From contig NZ_JABBXB010000005.1 of the NCBI RefSeq assembly GCF_013387485.1, positions 1 through 64,000 on the forward strand: DNA of 64,000 nt, in the 5' to 3' direction. This document shows, in pieces, positions 1 through 8,866 of the stretch. This DNA is from Stenotrophomonas sp. SAM-B. Lineage in GTDB: Bacteria > Pseudomonadota > Gammaproteobacteria > Xanthomonadales > Xanthomonadaceae. Made by a program: the position numbers and the translations under genes. The number at the start of each line of letters is the position of its first letter. The stretch's first letter is position 1. The notes below the pieces were generated by a model. It saw only the letters and a list, made by a program, of their open reading frames with translations. It was not told where the DNA came from and ran no database searches.

Positions 1-111
1 AAAGCCAAAGGCAAGGCGAGCAAGGTGGCGCTGGTAGCGGTCATGCGCAAGATGCTGGTCATCCTCAACGCCCGCAAGCGGGACGCCGAGGCCGCGTTGG
101 TCTGCACCTGA
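1..111 (+). mobile_element. IS110-family transposase, C-terminal fragment (runs off window)
   Basis: The window opens inside a reading frame of 36 residues ending in TGA. The stretch VALVAVMRKMLVILNARKRD resembles the C-terminal end of IS110/IS1111-type transposases (Transposase_20), where a basic helix with MRK.L..LNA is common. The rest of the element lies upstream of the window, so whether it is intact cannot be judged. The 80 bases after the stop hold no gene and no obvious terminal inverted repeat, as expected for IS110 elements, which usually lack them. Confidence 0.7.
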
Positions 112-191
112 TAAGACAGTTGCTACCTTCACGTCGATTCCTGCGGTGCACCCGCCGCCCCCCAGGTGCGTAGCCGCATCGCGATCGCCGC

Positions 192-728
192 TCAGGGCAC
201 CAGTGAGAACATGTGCGCTGCGGCAGGACGGTCGTCGATGACCAGTCGGTTGCGCGCCACGCCCTCGCGCAGGGCGCCGGACTTCACCGCCACCCGTTCG
301 CTGGCGAGGTTGCCCACGGCCACGACGATCTCCACCCGATGCAGGCCCAGCGGGCCGAATGCCTGGACGGCCAGCGCCTGCACGACGCGGGGCGCGACAC
401 CCTGGCCGCGACACGCCTGCCGGACCCAGTACCCCAGGTTGCAGAACCGGGGGTCGTCCTGGATCTTGTTCAGTCCCGCGCCGCCAACGAAGGCGGCGGT
501 GTCACGGTCGAATACCCCGTACTCGCAGGCCGTGCCTGCCGCCCAGCCGTCCCGGCAGGCCTGGAACCACTGCAGCGCCTGCTCGACGCTGTAGTCGACC
601 GAGCTCCACGGCATCCAGCGCCGCATACCCTCGGCCGATTCACGCACCGCCGCTGCGAACGCGGCGGCGTCGGCATCCTCGAACGGCCGCAGCAGCAGTC
701 CGTCGGCGTGGAGGTGGCTGTCGTCCAT
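192..728 (-). CDS. GNAT family N-acetyltransferase (RimJ/RimL-like)
   Basis: The protein has 178 aa and the fold signature of GNAT acetyltransferases that use acetyl-CoA. It opens with the typical LLLRPFEDADAAAFAAAV strand-helix unit. The middle GYWVRQACRGQGVAPRVVQAL corresponds to motif A, with the pyrophosphate-binding R/Q-G-x-G loop. HRVEIVVAVGNLASERVAVKSGALREG matches the motif B region of the RimJ/RimL/SpeG type. The substrate cannot be told; N-terminal amino groups of proteins or small amines are both possible. It lies 15 bp downstream of rlmKL on the same strand and may be cotranscribed with it. Confidence 0.85.
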   Translation of the reverse strand: MDDSHLHADGLLLRPFEDADAAAFAAAVRESAEGMRRWMPWSSVDYSVEQALQWFQACRDGWAAGTACEYGVFDRDTAAFVGGAGLNKIQDDPRFCNLGYWVRQACRGQGVAPRVVQALAVQAFGPLGLHRVEIVVAVGNLASERVAVKSGALREGVARNRLVIDDRPAAAHMFSLVP

Positions 729-743
729 GTCAGCCCCTTCCCG

Positions 744-2888
744 TCAGGCGCCGTAGCGGCGCAGTTCCCACGCGCGGTGGATGCGCGGGTTGCGTTCGAA
801 GTCCGCACCGATGGTCTCGGGCGAAATCTCCTTGCACTCCGCGAATTCCTTGATCGCTTCGTCGTCCAGCTTGAAGCGGCGGAAGTTGTTGGAGAAATAC
901 AGCACGCCTTCCGGGCTCAGGCGCGCCACGGCCGCGCGCAGCAGGCGCACGTGTTCGCGCTGGATGTCGAAATCATCGGCGCGGGCCGAGTTGGAGAACG
1001 TCGGCGGATCGCAGAAGATCACGTCGAAGCGGTGACGCTCCGCCTCCAGCCACGCCAGGGCGTCGGCCTGGATCAACTGGTGCTGGCTGCCACCCTTGCC
1101 GTTCAAGGCCAGGTTGTCGGCGCACCACTGCAGGTAGGTACCGGACAGATCCACGCTGGTGGTGGTCGCGGCACCGGCCACGGCGGCCTGCACCGAGGCG
1201 ACGCCGGTGTAGCAGAACAGGTTGAGGAAACGCTTGCCCTGGGCTTCCTGTGCCATGTGCCAGCGCAGCGGGCGATGGTCCAGGAACAGGCCGGTATCCA
1301 GATAGTCGAACAGGTTCACGCGCAGCAGGGCATCGTTCTCGCGCACCAGCACGAACTCGCCGCGCTGCTCGAAACGACCGTACTTGCTGCCGCCCTTGCC
1401 ACGCTCGCGCGACTTCAGCGCGACCTGCTCGGCCGGCACCTGGAAGACCTCACGCGCGGCCGACAGCAGCTCGTTGCGACGACGACGCACATCGACATCC
1501 GGAATGGTCGCCGGGGCCGCGTACTCCTGCACATGCAGGAAGGTACGGCGGGCACCGCCATCTTCTTCGTAGACATCGATGGCGGCCGCGTACTCGGGCA
1601 GATCGGCATCGTAGACGCGGTAGCAGGTGATGCTCTCGCGCGTCCGCCACGTCTTGAACTTCTTGATGTTCTTGCGCAGGCGGTTGGCCACCATCTGCGC
1701 GCCTTCGCTGAGCTCGCGCGGCTGGCCGGTGTTCTCGCGCTGCGGCACCGCGATCGGGTCGCAGACGATCAGCGCGCACTCGATGGCGCCGTTGAACAGC
1801 TGGTACTTCTTGTTGGCGCGCAGGCCGGTGGCGAAGGCCAGGTCGGCGCTGCCGCACAGCAGGCTGGCACGCCACTGCGGCACCGCGCGCTTGAGCGCGT
1901 CGCCGAGGCGGCGGTACAGCAGGGCATCGGCGGCCAGGCGCTCGTCGTAGGGCGGATTGCAGACCACGCAGCCGGTTTCCTGCAGCGGCACCTGCACATC
2001 GGCCACGTCGCGCACGCCGAACCAGATTGCGTGCGAGACACCGGCGGTCTCGGCGTTTTCCTTGGCTGCGCGGATCGCATGCGGATCGATGTCGCTGCCG
2101 TGGATGACCTGCTTGAGCGCACCGCGGCCGGCTTCCTCGCGCGTGCGCGCTTCGGCCATCAAGGTGTTCCAGCTCTCGCGGTCAAAGCCCAGCCAGCGGC
2201 TTGGCGGAATGCTGCCGTGGCGCTGCAGGCCCGGGGCGACGTCGGCGGCCATCAGCGCGCCTTCGATCAGCAGCGTGCCGCTGCCGCACATCGGGTCGAG
2301 CAGGCCACCGCCTTCACTGTGGATCTTCGGCCAGTTGGCGCGCAGCAGCACGGCAGCGGCCAGGTTTTCCTTCAGCGGCGCCTCGTTCTGCGCCATGCGC
2401 CAGCCGCGGCGATGCATCGGGCCACCGCCCAGATCGATCGAGATCGTGGCCCGGCCCTTGCGCAGCGACAGGTTGATCCGCACGTCCGGGAACTCCACGT
2501 TCACCGACGGCCGTTCCAGGCCCTGCGCGCGCAGGCTGTCGACCACGCCATCCTTGACCCGCTGCGCGGCGAAGCGCGCGTGGGTGATCTCGGTACCGGA
2601 CACATGCGCGTCCACCGACAGGGTCAGCTCGGGGCTGATGTGCTGCTCCCACGCCATCGCCGACACGCCCTGGTAGAGCGAGCCCTCGTCCGGGCACTCG
2701 AACTCGGCCAGCGGCCACAGCACCCGGCTGGCCAGGCGCGACCACAGCACCACGCGCTGTGCCTGCGCCAGCTCGCCCTCGGCGTTGACGCCGGAAATGG
2801 TGGCGGTGGCCTTGTCCAGGCCGAGCGCCAACAGTTCGTCGGCGAGCAGATACTCCAGGCCCTTGGCGCAGGAAACAAAGAATTTCAC
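744..2888 (-). CDS. rlmL: bifunctional 23S rRNA m2G2445/m7G2069 methyltransferase RlmKL
   Basis: The 714-aa protein has the fused two-enzyme layout of RlmKL. The N-terminal part is a THUMP RNA-binding domain followed by an RlmL-type SAM methylase with the [10 protein letters not shown] catalytic motif near residue 310. The C-terminal half is an RlmK-type Rossmann methylase with [15 protein letters not shown] for SAM binding and [11 protein letters not shown] as its catalytic motif. It modifies G2445 and G2069 of 23S rRNA, near the peptidyl-transferase centre. I chose the GTG at 2888 because homologues begin with [14 protein letters not shown]; another in-frame GTG lies 45 bases upstream (2933). 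No strong ribosome binding site decides between them. Confidence 0.93.
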   Translation of the reverse strand: MKFFVSCAKGLEYLLADELLALGLDKATATISGVNAEGELAQAQRVVLWSRLASRVLWPLAEFECPDEGSLYQGVSAMAWEQHISPELTLSVDAHVSGTEITHARFAAQRVKDGVVDSLRAQGLERPSVNVEFPDVRINLSLRKGRATISIDLGGGPMHRRGWRMAQNEAPLKENLAAAVLLRANWPKIHSEGGGLLDPMCGSGTLLIEGALMAADVAPGLQRHGSIPPSRWLGFDRESWNTLMAEARTREEAGRGALKQVIHGSDIDPHAIRAAKENAETAGVSHAIWFGVRDVADVQVPLQETGCVVCNPPYDERLAADALLYRRLGDALKRAVPQWRASLLCGSADLAFATGLRANKKYQLFNGAIECALIVCDPIAVPQRENTGQPRELSEGAQMVANRLRKNIKKFKTWRTRESITCYRVYDADLPEYAAAIDVYEEDGGARRTFLHVQEYAAPATIPDVDVRRRRNELLSAAREVFQVPAEQVALKSRERGKGGSKYGRFEQRGEFVLVRENDALLRVNLFDYLDTGLFLDHRPLRWHMAQEAQGKRFLNLFCYTGVASVQAAVAGAATTTSVDLSGTYLQWCADNLALNGKGGSQHQLIQADALAWLEAERHRFDVIFCDPPTFSNSARADDFDIQREHVRLLRAAVARLSPEGVLYFSNNFRRFKLDDEAIKEFAECKEISPETIGADFERNPRIHRAWELRRYGA

Positions 2889-2995
2889 GGAATCGGTATC
2901 GCAGGTCAGCGGAGAGGGGGTGCCCACGGGCACGGCAAGCAGCCGGGCACGGAGCCCAGGTGGCCATTGTACGTGACGTGGGCGGGATCGCCCGG

Positions 2996-3523
2996 TTACA
3001 GCGAGGCCAGCAATTCCTCGAACGCCCGGCAGGAGGCCTCGACGTGGTCGGTCAGCCGGTGCCCGTCATCCACCATCAGCAGGCGCGCCGAGCGGGCCTG
3101 GGCCCAGGCGATCACCTCGGCCGGCGGGATCAGCTCGTCGTGCCAGGCATGCACCACGCTGGTCGGCACGCGGGCCGCGTCCAGGGCCGGCATCGGCCCC
3201 ATCCGGGTCGGCGGCACCATCAGGAACAGGCCACGGACCGGCACCTGCAGCGAGGCGATGGCTGAAATGTAAGACCCCAGGCTGGAGCCGGCCAACACCA
3301 CCGGGCCCTCGGCGGCACGGGTGGCGGCGAGGGTGACCAGGCGCTGCAGGCGGGCCCGCACGTCGCCCAGGCTGCTGACCTCGCGCTGGGCGTCCAGGTC
3401 GGTGTAGTCGGGGCGCTCGTGGGTCCAGCCCAGGCGTTCGGCCACGTCCGCCAGGGCGGTCACCTTGATCGCGTCGGGGCCGCTTTCAAAGCCGTGGGAG
3501 AGGATGCAGTGGCCGCGGCTCAT
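2996..3523 (-). CDS. small alpha/beta hydrolase (esterase-like)
   Basis: This 175-aa single-domain alpha/beta hydrolase starts with the strand-turn unit [14 protein letters not shown], whose HGFES supplies the oxyanion hole. The nucleophile elbow is [11 protein letters not shown] (G-S-S-L-G), the acid is likely D in [11 protein letters not shown], and the catalytic His is in [10 protein letters not shown]. It resembles the YqiA/RBBP9-type and dienelactone-hydrolase-like small esterases. The substrate is unknown and no signal peptide is visible, so it is probably cytoplasmic. It is divergent from ampD with only 57 bp between the starts. Confidence 0.8.
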   Translation of the reverse strand: MSRGHCILSHGFESGPDAIKVTALADVAERLGWTHERPDYTDLDAQREVSSLGDVRARLQRLVTLAATRAAEGPVVLAGSSLGSYISAIASLQVPVRGLFLMVPPTRMGPMPALDAARVPTSVVHAWHDELIPPAEVIAWAQARSARLLMVDDGHRLTDHVEASCRAFEELLASL

Positions 3524-3580
3524 GCGCGTACCGCGCGGGAATCGATAGGAGCGTTCATGCCCAAATGCTAGCATCGCCGC

Positions 3581-4150
3581 ATGCCCGACCGCGCCCCGCC
3601 CGCCATCGATGCACAGCCCCTGCCCTACCAGGACAGGCTGCTGCCGCGCACGCACGACGACATCGATCTGGTGGTCATCCACTGCACCGAACTGCCTGAC
3701 CTGGCCATGGCGCGCGCCTACGGCGAACGGGTGCTGTATGAAAGCGGCACCGGCAACAGCGGCCACTACTACATCGACCGCGACGGACGCATCGTCCAGT
3801 ACGTGGCGCTGGACCGCGTCGCGCATCAGGTCAGCGGCTTCAATCCGCGCTCGATCGGCATCGAACTGGTCAACACCGGGCGTTACCCGCACTGGTGGGA
3901 TTCCCGGCACCAGGCGATGGACGAGCCCTACCCCGATGTGCAGATCGCGGCCCTGATCGATCTGCTGCAGCATCTGTGCGGGACGCTACCGGCGCTGACA
4001 CATATCGCCGGCCATGAGTGGCTGGATACGCGCGAGGAAGTGGCCAGCGATGATCCGGAGCGGCGCGTGCCACGCAAGCGCGATCCGGGTCCGTTGTTCC
4101 CGTGGCCGCGTGTGCTGGCGGCAGTGCCGTTGCAGGAACTGCGTGGCTGA
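3581..4150 (+). CDS. ampD: 1,6-anhydro-N-acetylmuramyl-L-alanine amidase AmpD
   Basis: The 189-aa amidase_2 (T7-lysozyme fold) zinc enzyme cuts the lactyl-amide bond of anhydro-muropeptides during cell-wall recycling in the cytosol. Zinc ligands and catalytic residues are visible: H in LVVIHCTELPDL, E in SIGIELVNTG, H in HIAGHEWLD and D in the terminal KRDPGPLFPW, the AmpD signature. There is no signal peptide, which supports cytosolic AmpD over periplasmic AmiD. In Stenotrophomonas, loss of AmpD raises the AmpR-dependent beta-lactamase signal; here the gene looks intact. The start is the first ATG, close behind a short ATGCTAGCAT palindrome at 3565-3574. Confidence 0.93.
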   Translation: MPDRAPPAIDAQPLPYQDRLLPRTHDDIDLVVIHCTELPDLAMARAYGERVLYESGTGNSGHYYIDRDGRIVQYVALDRVAHQVSGFNPRSIGIELVNTGRYPHWWDSRHQAMDEPYPDVQIAALIDLLQHLCGTLPALTHIAGHEWLDTREEVASDDPERRVPRKRDPGPLFPWPRVLAAVPLQELRG

Positions 4151-4156
4151 GAGGGT

Positions 4157-4181
4157 GTGCCGACCAACGGTCGGCACCTAC
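4157..4181 (-). repeat. SMAG (GTAG-type REP) palindrome
   Basis: Read on the minus strand this is GTAG followed by a GTGCCGACC/GGTCGGCAC hairpin, the standard form of the short palindromes scattered through Stenotrophomonas genomes. It sits 7 bp after the ampD stop, between the convergent ends of ampD and the sulfurtransferase gene. Its likely effects are on transcript ends or mRNA stability. Confidence 0.85.
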
Positions 4182-4217
4182 CGCGCCATTGGCCGTGGCC
4201 GTCATCGTGGCCCGTGA

Positions 4218-5108
4218 TCAGCCGGTGGCGACGGGACGCGACGTGTCGCTGACCCAGCCACTCCACGAATCCGCATAGATCCGCGCACCTTCCAGGCCCG
4301 CGACGTCCATCGCCAGCAGCAGGTGGCAGGCGGTGACGCCGGAGCCGCACATCAACACCACCTCGTCCGGCGCGTGGGTGCCGATCAGCGGCTGCAGCGC
4401 CGCGCGCAGATCGTCCGCAGGGCGCAACCGCCCGTCGTGCACGTTCAACGCGAAGGGACGATTCACCGCGCCGGGCACGTGGCCGGCGACCGGATCCAAC
4501 GGTTCCACTTCGCCACGGAAGCGTTCACCGGCCCGCGCATCGATCAGCCAGCCCGGCGCGTGCTTCAATCGCGCCTGCACCTCCTCCACCGAGGCGATCC
4601 GGCTGCGGTCGAAACGACCGGGGTACGGCGGCAACGGGGACACCTGCGGCAGCGCCGCCGTCACCGGCAAACCAGCCGCCTGCCAGGCGGCGAAGCCACC
4701 ATCGAGCACCTGCACGTGCGTATGTCCGATCAGCCGCAGCAGCCACCACAGGCGCGCGGCGGCCATGCTGCCGTCGCCGGCGTCGTAGACCACGACCCGG
4801 GTCTGCGGCCCGATGCCCCACTCGCCCAGGCGCGCGGCGAACGCATCGCTGTCCGGCAGCGGGTGACGGCCATGGCCGGTGCGGCCGAGATCGGACAGAT
4901 CCCGGTTGAGATCGGCGTACAGCGCACCGGGCAGATGGCCCAGTGCATACAACTGCGCGCCGGACTGCGGGTCGGCGAGCGAGAAACGCGCATCCACCAC
5001 CTTCAGCGGCGGGGCGGCACTGGCCGTCGCCCGTGCATCCATCAGGCGCGTGGCGCCCTCCTCCAGGGCCTTTGCGAGGGCGGTGACATCGATCAGTGGC
5101 GTGGTCAT
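4218..5108 (-). CDS. sseA: 3-mercaptopyruvate/thiosulfate sulfurtransferase (tandem rhodanese)
   Basis: The 296-aa protein has two rhodanese domains. The N-terminal domain (about residues 15-140) carries YDAGDGSMAA where the active Cys would be, so it is the inactive structural half. The C-terminal domain (about 160-290) carries CGSGVTAC, the six-residue active loop in the form typical of 3-mercaptopyruvate sulfurtransferases (CGSGVTA) rather than thiosulfate rhodaneses (CRKGVT). It moves sulfane sulfur from mercaptopyruvate to thiols or cyanide in the cytoplasm. Its ATG overlaps the 3' end of the upstream Nudix gene by 4 bp, so the two are translationally coupled. Confidence 0.9.
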   Translation of the reverse strand: MTTPLIDVTALAKALEEGATRLMDARATASAAPPLKVVDARFSLADPQSGAQLYALGHLPGALYADLNRDLSDLGRTGHGRHPLPDSDAFAARLGEWGIGPQTRVVVYDAGDGSMAAARLWWLLRLIGHTHVQVLDGGFAAWQAAGLPVTAALPQVSPLPPYPGRFDRSRIASVEEVQARLKHAPGWLIDARAGERFRGEVEPLDPVAGHVPGAVNRPFALNVHDGRLRPADDLRAALQPLIGTHAPDEVVLMCGSGVTACHLLLAMDVAGLEGARIYADSWSGWVSDTSRPVATG

Positions 5109-5908
5109 GCGGTCTGCTCCAGGCGGCGACGCAGGTTGTAGAGAATGGCGGCGGTCGCGCCCCAGATCCGCTGCCCGGGCCAGCCGTATTCGAGCACGTG
5201 GCGGATGCGCCCGCGATGGTCGATCTCGACGTGGTGCAGGTTGGCCGGATCCATCAGGTAGGACAGCGGCACTTCGAAGACTTCCGCGACCTCCCCCGGT
5301 TCGGGTACGGCCACGAACGCGGGATCGATCACCGCCACCACCGGCATGACCCGATAGCCGGTGATGGTCACGAACGGGTCGAGATACCCGAGCACCTGCA
5401 CCTGGTCGTGCTTGAGCGCGATTTCCTCGTCGCTCTCGCGGATCGCGGCCGCCACGGCGTCACGGTCGTCCGGCTCCATGCGGCCGCCGGGGAAGCCGAC
5501 CTGCCCCCCATGGTGGCGCAGCGTGTCGGTACGCCGGGTCAGCAGCACTTGGGCGCCACCCTCGCGCGGAATGATGCCCGCCAGCACGGCTGCTTCGACC
5601 GGCGGGCCGGGCGGCAGGAGATCGATGAGTTCGCTGCGGTTCCAGCCATCGCCCTGCGGCGGCTGGTCCAGCGGATGCAGCGCGCGCAGCAGGCGTTCGT
5701 GCTCGGCCAGCGAACCGCACAGCGATTGACGCAGTTGTTCGCGCAGGGGCAGCGTGTGCTGCATGACGTGATGCTGTTCGGGTCGGCTCATGATTCGCCA
5801 GCGGGTGATCTCATCCACGGTGCGCAGGCAGCCCGTGCAGATACCGGCGCGATCCAGTGCGCAGATTCCGATGCAGGGAGTGGGCGCGGCATGCGGGGAT
5901 TCTTCCAT
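5105..5908 (-). CDS. DUF1289 - Nudix hydrolase fusion (CoA pyrophosphatase-like, NudL type)
   Basis: The 267-aa protein appears to be a fusion. Residues about 8-50 match DUF1289: PCIGICALD then CTGCLRTVDEITRW, with a C-x3-C-x7-C-x2-C pattern. Residues about 90-260 form a Nudix domain of the NudL/YeaB CoA-pyrophosphatase group, with LLTRRTDTLRHHGGQVGFPGG followed by RESDEEIAL as the core of the Nudix box. Free NudL enzymes cut CoA to 3',5'-ADP and phosphopantetheine. The Cys-rich segment could bind metal, but that is inference. There is no shorter internal ATG with a good ribosome binding site at the domain border, so the fused reading frame is preferred. It shares 4 bp with sseA downstream. 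Confidence 0.85.
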   Translation of the reverse strand: MEESPHAAPTPCIGICALDRAGICTGCLRTVDEITRWRIMSRPEQHHVMQHTLPLREQLRQSLCGSLAEHERLLRALHPLDQPPQGDGWNRSELIDLLPPGPPVEAAVLAGIIPREGGAQVLLTRRTDTLRHHGGQVGFPGGRMEPDDRDAVAAAIRESDEEIALKHDQVQVLGYLDPFVTITGYRVMPVVAVIDPAFVAVPEPGEVAEVFEVPLSYLMDPANLHHVEIDHRGRIRHVLEYGWPGQRIWGATAAILYNLRRRLEQTA

Positions 5909-5951
5909 CGATTGGACCGCTCAACAGTAGCGCGAATGCACGGAAACGAAA

Positions 5952-5979
5952 AACGCGCCGGTGTTTCCACCGGCGCGTT
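5952..5979 (-). terminator. rho-independent terminator of the FKBP isomerase gene
   Basis: A 12-bp perfect stem (AACGCGCCGGTG/CACCGGCGCGTT) with a 4-nt loop is followed, on the minus strand, by TTTTTCG. It lies 17 bp beyond the stop of the leftward isomerase gene at 5996. Confidence 0.9.
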
Positions 5980-5995
5980 CTTGATGTTGCAGAAA

Positions 5996-6697
5996 TTACT
6001 TGACGCTGACGAGCTTGATTTCGAACTGCACCGCAACGTTCGGCGGGAACGGCGTGCGCGGATCGGCACCATAGGCCTGTTCCGGCGGCAGCGTCACTTC
6101 CCACTTGGAGCCGGCCGGCATCTGCAGCAGGGCTTCACGCATGGCCTTCATTTCGACTTCGCTGACCTTGATGCCCGGGATCTGCTGGGCCGGGCGCGCT
6201 TCGGCCGGACGGGTGCCGAACGGATACGGACCGGCCACTTCCAGCTGCACGGTGCTGGCCTGGGTCGGCTTGGCACCCTTGCCTGCTTCGATCACGCGGT
6301 ACTGCACGCCGCTCGGAAGCGACTGCACGCCGGCCTTGGCCTTGTTGGCGGCCAGGAACTGGGTGCTCTTGGTCTTGTTCTCGGCGGCAGCCTTGTCGTA
6401 CTCGGCCTTGGCGGCCTGCGCACGACCCTGCTCACGCTTCTGGAAGGCTTCGACGGCGGGCTTCAACTGCTCGGCCGTGATCGACGGCTGCTTCTTGGCG
6501 TAGGCATCCTGCAGGCCCTTCACCACCGAGTTGATGTCCAGCTGCTCGCCGCGTGCGGTGAGTTCAGCCAGGTTGTTACCGTAGTCGTAACCGAAGTAAT
6601 AGCTCAGCTTGCCCTTTTCGGACGAGGTGTCCTGGGCGAAGGCATTGCCCGTCAGGGCCAGGGCCGCGACGGCGACCGCGATAGAACGCAACTTCAT
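5996..6697 (-). CDS. exported FKBP-type peptidyl-prolyl cis-trans isomerase (FkpA/Mip-like)
   Basis: The 233-aa protein begins with a classical Sec signal (MKLRSIAVAVAALALTGNAFA, cut after AFA). An N-terminal dimerisation part (about 25-125) has the KLSYYFGYDYGNNL and Gln/Ala/Lys-rich helices of FkpA/Mip proteins. The C-terminal FKBP domain has LPSGVQYRVIEAGKGAKPT and PAGSKWEVTLPPEQAYG, ending in FEIKLVSVK. The central hairpin is unusual, with GPYPFGTRPAEARPAQQIPG instead of the common GTVFDSS, so catalytic strength may differ. The start is set by a strong TGGAGAAAAG ribosome binding site just upstream. It folds or holds periplasmic proteins. Confidence 0.87.
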   Translation of the reverse strand: MKLRSIAVAVAALALTGNAFAQDTSSEKGKLSYYFGYDYGNNLAELTARGEQLDINSVVKGLQDAYAKKQPSITAEQLKPAVEAFQKREQGRAQAAKAEYDKAAAENKTKSTQFLAANKAKAGVQSLPSGVQYRVIEAGKGAKPTQASTVQLEVAGPYPFGTRPAEARPAQQIPGIKVSEVEMKAMREALLQMPAGSKWEVTLPPEQAYGADPRTPFPPNVAVQFEIKLVSVK

Positions 6698-6864
6698 CAA
6701 ACTTTTCTCCAGGGGTGGTAACTCAGGACGCGTTGGGCCGCCCTGAGGCGACGGGTTAGGATAGCCGCCGCAACGTTGAACCGCCACTAACGACGGAGGC
6801 TCTGACCTGACTTCGTTTCAAGAGTTCAACATCACTATTTTTTAACGTTTTCAGGAGTCCTGCC

Positions 6865-7647
6865 GTGGCCGACGCCCTTATCGCGATTATGGACGATGGT
6901 GCCGTACGCACCGTGACGGTCAACCGCCCGGACAAGCTCAACGCTCTCGACCGGGCCACGCTGGAAGCCTTGGATGCCGCCTTCGCCGCGGCCGCCTCCG
7001 ATGAGGACGTGCGGGTGGTGGTCCTGACCGGCGCCGGTCCCAAGGCGTTCGTTGCCGGGGCCGACATCGCCGAAATGAACGGCCTGAGCGCGGTTCAGGG
7101 TCGTGATTTCTCGCTGCTGGGCCAGGGGTTGATGCGGCGCATCGAGCGGATGCCCAAGCCGGTCATCGGCAAAATCAATGGATTCGCGCTGGGTGGCGGG
7201 CTGGAGCTGGCCATGGCCTGCCACCTGCGGGTGGCCGCCGAGACCGCCAGACTCGGCCAGCCGGAGATCAACCTGGGACTGATTCCGGGCTTCGGTGGCA
7301 GCCAGCGCCTGCTGCGTCTGTGTGGCCGCGCCGCCGCGCTGGAGCTGTGCCTGCTCGGCGCCCCGATCACCGCCGCCCGCGCCGCGCAGGTCGGGATCGT
7401 CAACGAGGTCGTCCCGGCCGCCGATCTGGATGCCCGCGTCCACGCACTGGCGTCGCAGCTTGCCTCGGCCGCGCCCTTGGCGCTGCGCGGCATCCTGGAT
7501 GCCATCCACATCGGCGGCGAGTGCGCGCTGGGCGAAGGTCTGGAATACGAGAGCGCGCAGTTCGGCCTGATGTTCGCCACTGAGGACATGCGCGAAGGCA
7601 CCAGCGCCTTCCTCGCGCGCCGCCCGCCGGTGTTCCAGAACCGCTGA
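6865..7647 (+). CDS. enoyl-CoA hydratase/isomerase (crotonase family)
   Basis: The 260-aa protein is a complete crotonase. NRPDKLNALDRATLEAL and AFVAGADIAEM form the N-terminal part of the acyl-CoA pocket and the oxyanion hole. KPVIGKINGFALGGGLELAMAC and the PEINLGLIPGFGGSQRL segment carry the two catalytic Glu residues of true hydratases. It hydrates trans-2-enoyl-CoA in fatty-acid or side-chain beta-oxidation. No other beta-oxidation gene is nearby, so the preferred substrate cannot be inferred. The start ATG/GTG region reads GTGGCCGACGCC at 6865, preceded by CAGGAGTCC, a good ribosome binding site; the start codon is GTG. Confidence 0.9.
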   Translation: MADALIAIMDDGAVRTVTVNRPDKLNALDRATLEALDAAFAAAASDEDVRVVVLTGAGPKAFVAGADIAEMNGLSAVQGRDFSLLGQGLMRRIERMPKPVIGKINGFALGGGLELAMACHLRVAAETARLGQPEINLGLIPGFGGSQRLLRLCGRAAALELCLLGAPITAARAAQVGIVNEVVPAADLDARVHALASQLASAAPLALRGILDAIHIGGECALGEGLEYESAQFGLMFATEDMREGTSAFLARRPPVFQNR

Positions 7648-7650
7648 GCC

Positions 7651-8013
7651 ATGTCGCCTTCCGATACCGCTTCGCCAGCGCAGCTGCTGGCACTCGTGCT
7701 TGACGATCACTGGGACGCCGCGCTTGCGGCCGGCCTGATGGACTACGTCCCGCAGCCGGGCGACGAGCACCTGCTGGCCGACCATCCCGATCTGCCACAG
7801 CGCCTCCAGCACGCACAGCAGCAGCTGCAGCGCGCCTGGGATGCACGCGAACGCTACCGCCAACGCGGGCAGCGGCTCGCCCGCCGCGCCGCCGAACGGG
7901 AGGCGCGCCGCGCGCCACCTCCCACACCCGACATCCAGAAACCCGCCCTGCCCTCGGCCGCCGCCGCGATTCTCGCGCGCGCCAAGGCGAAGGCGGCCGG
8001 GCGTTTTCCCTGA
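7651..8013 (+). CDS. small hypothetical protein, basic and Ala/Arg-rich
   Basis: I do not recognise this 120-aa protein. Residues 8-50 look folded (PAQLLALVLDDHWDAALAAGLMDYVPQPGDEHLLADHPDLP). Residues about 50-90 form a likely amphipathic helix rich in Gln, Arg and Ala (LQHAQQQLQRAWDARERYRQRG), followed by a Pro/Ala-rich basic tail. There is no signal peptide or membrane segment. It starts 3 bp after the hydratase stop and its TGA overlaps the nth ATG by 1 bp, so all three are one transcription unit and coupled translation with nth is likely. Its coding bias resembles that of its neighbours. Confidence 0.75.
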   Translation: MSPSDTASPAQLLALVLDDHWDAALAAGLMDYVPQPGDEHLLADHPDLPQRLQHAQQQLQRAWDARERYRQRGQRLARRAAEREARRAPPPTPDIQKPALPSAAAAILARAKAKAAGRFP

Positions 8014-8687
8014 TGACCACGATGAAGAAAACCGCCGCACGCAGCGCGCGCATGCCCAAGGCCGATGTGATCGAAATGTTCACCCGCCTGCGCGAACTCA
8101 ACCCGCACCCCAGGACCGAACTGGAGTACAGCTCACCCTTCGAACTGCTGGTGGCGGTGGCGCTGTCGGCGCAGGCCACCGACGTCGGGGTCAACAAGGC
8201 CACGCGCAAGCTGTTTCCTGTTGCCAACACGCCGCAGGCGATCCTCGACCTCGGCGAGGAGGGCTTGAAGAAGTACATCGCCACCATCGGCCTGTACAAC
8301 GCCAAGGCAAAGAACGTGATCGCCGCCTGCGCGATGCTGGTCAACCAGCACGGCGGCGAGGTGCCGCGCGATCGCGCCGCACTCGAGGCATTGCCCGGCG
8401 TTGGGCGCAAAACCGCCAACGTGGTGCTCAACACCGCGTTCGGTGAACCCGTGATGGCGGTCGACACGCACATCTTCCGCGTCTCCAACCGGACCGGCCT
8501 GGCGCCGGGCAAGGACGTGCGCGCGGTGGAGGACCTGCTGGTCAAGGTGATCCCCGCCGAGTTCCTGCTCGATGCGCATCACTGGCTGATCCTGCACGGC
8601 CGCTACGTGTGCAAGGCACGCAAGCCGGACTGCCCGCAGTGCGTGATCCGCGACCTGTGCCGGTTCAAGGAAAAGACCGCCGCCTGA
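8013..8687 (+). CDS. nth: endonuclease III (DNA glycosylase/AP lyase)
   Basis: The 224-aa protein has the full endonuclease III layout. The helix-hairpin-helix LPGVGRKTANVVLNTAFG contains the catalytic Lys (GRKTA), and the catalytic Asp is in VMAVDTHIFRVSNR. The C-terminal [4Fe-4S] loop is CKARKPDCPQCVIRDLC, the C-x6-C-x2-C-x5-C pattern. It removes oxidised pyrimidines and nicks the abasic site in base-excision repair. The first ATG overlaps the preceding stop. A later Met at MPKADVIEMF (residue 14) would give the length of the E. coli enzyme, so the N-terminal 13 residues are uncertain. Confidence 0.93.
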   Translation: MTTMKKTAARSARMPKADVIEMFTRLRELNPHPRTELEYSSPFELLVAVALSAQATDVGVNKATRKLFPVANTPQAILDLGEEGLKKYIATIGLYNAKAKNVIAACAMLVNQHGGEVPRDRAALEALPGVGRKTANVVLNTAFGEPVMAVDTHIFRVSNRTGLAPGKDVRAVEDLLVKVIPAEFLLDAHHWLILHGRYVCKARKPDCPQCVIRDLCRFKEKTAA

Positions 8688-8795
8688 ACGGGGGCGCGAT
8701 TGCCATCTGGACGCAACCCGGCGGTCATCTCCGCCGGGCATAAATGGCAGCCCCTGACGCCGCTTGGGATACGGCAGATGACGGTTTGTCTGAAA

Positions 8796-8813
8796 CTGTC
8801 ACATTTACGCAAT
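8796..8813 (+). promoter_or_regulatory. weak candidate Pho box upstream of the porin gene
   Basis: CTGTCAC at 8796-8802 is followed 11 bp later by ACGCAAT at 8807-8813. The first half matches the PhoB consensus CTGTCAT closely, the second poorly. It lies 54 bp before the porin start, and the product is a phosphate-type porin, which is the reason for proposing it. Confidence 0.4.
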
Positions 8814-8866
8814 CTTCACTAATTAGCCTGCGCAGCATCTTCCCACCTGCCTGCAAGGCTCCTTCC

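Noticed and set aside
213..3272. Very long open frame opposite rlmKL (about 1000 codons, plus strand)
   Set aside because: It is antisense to a clearly conserved enzyme, has no domain, is full of His/Gln/Arg/Ala as expected for the opposite strand of GC-rich genes, and has no ribosome binding site.
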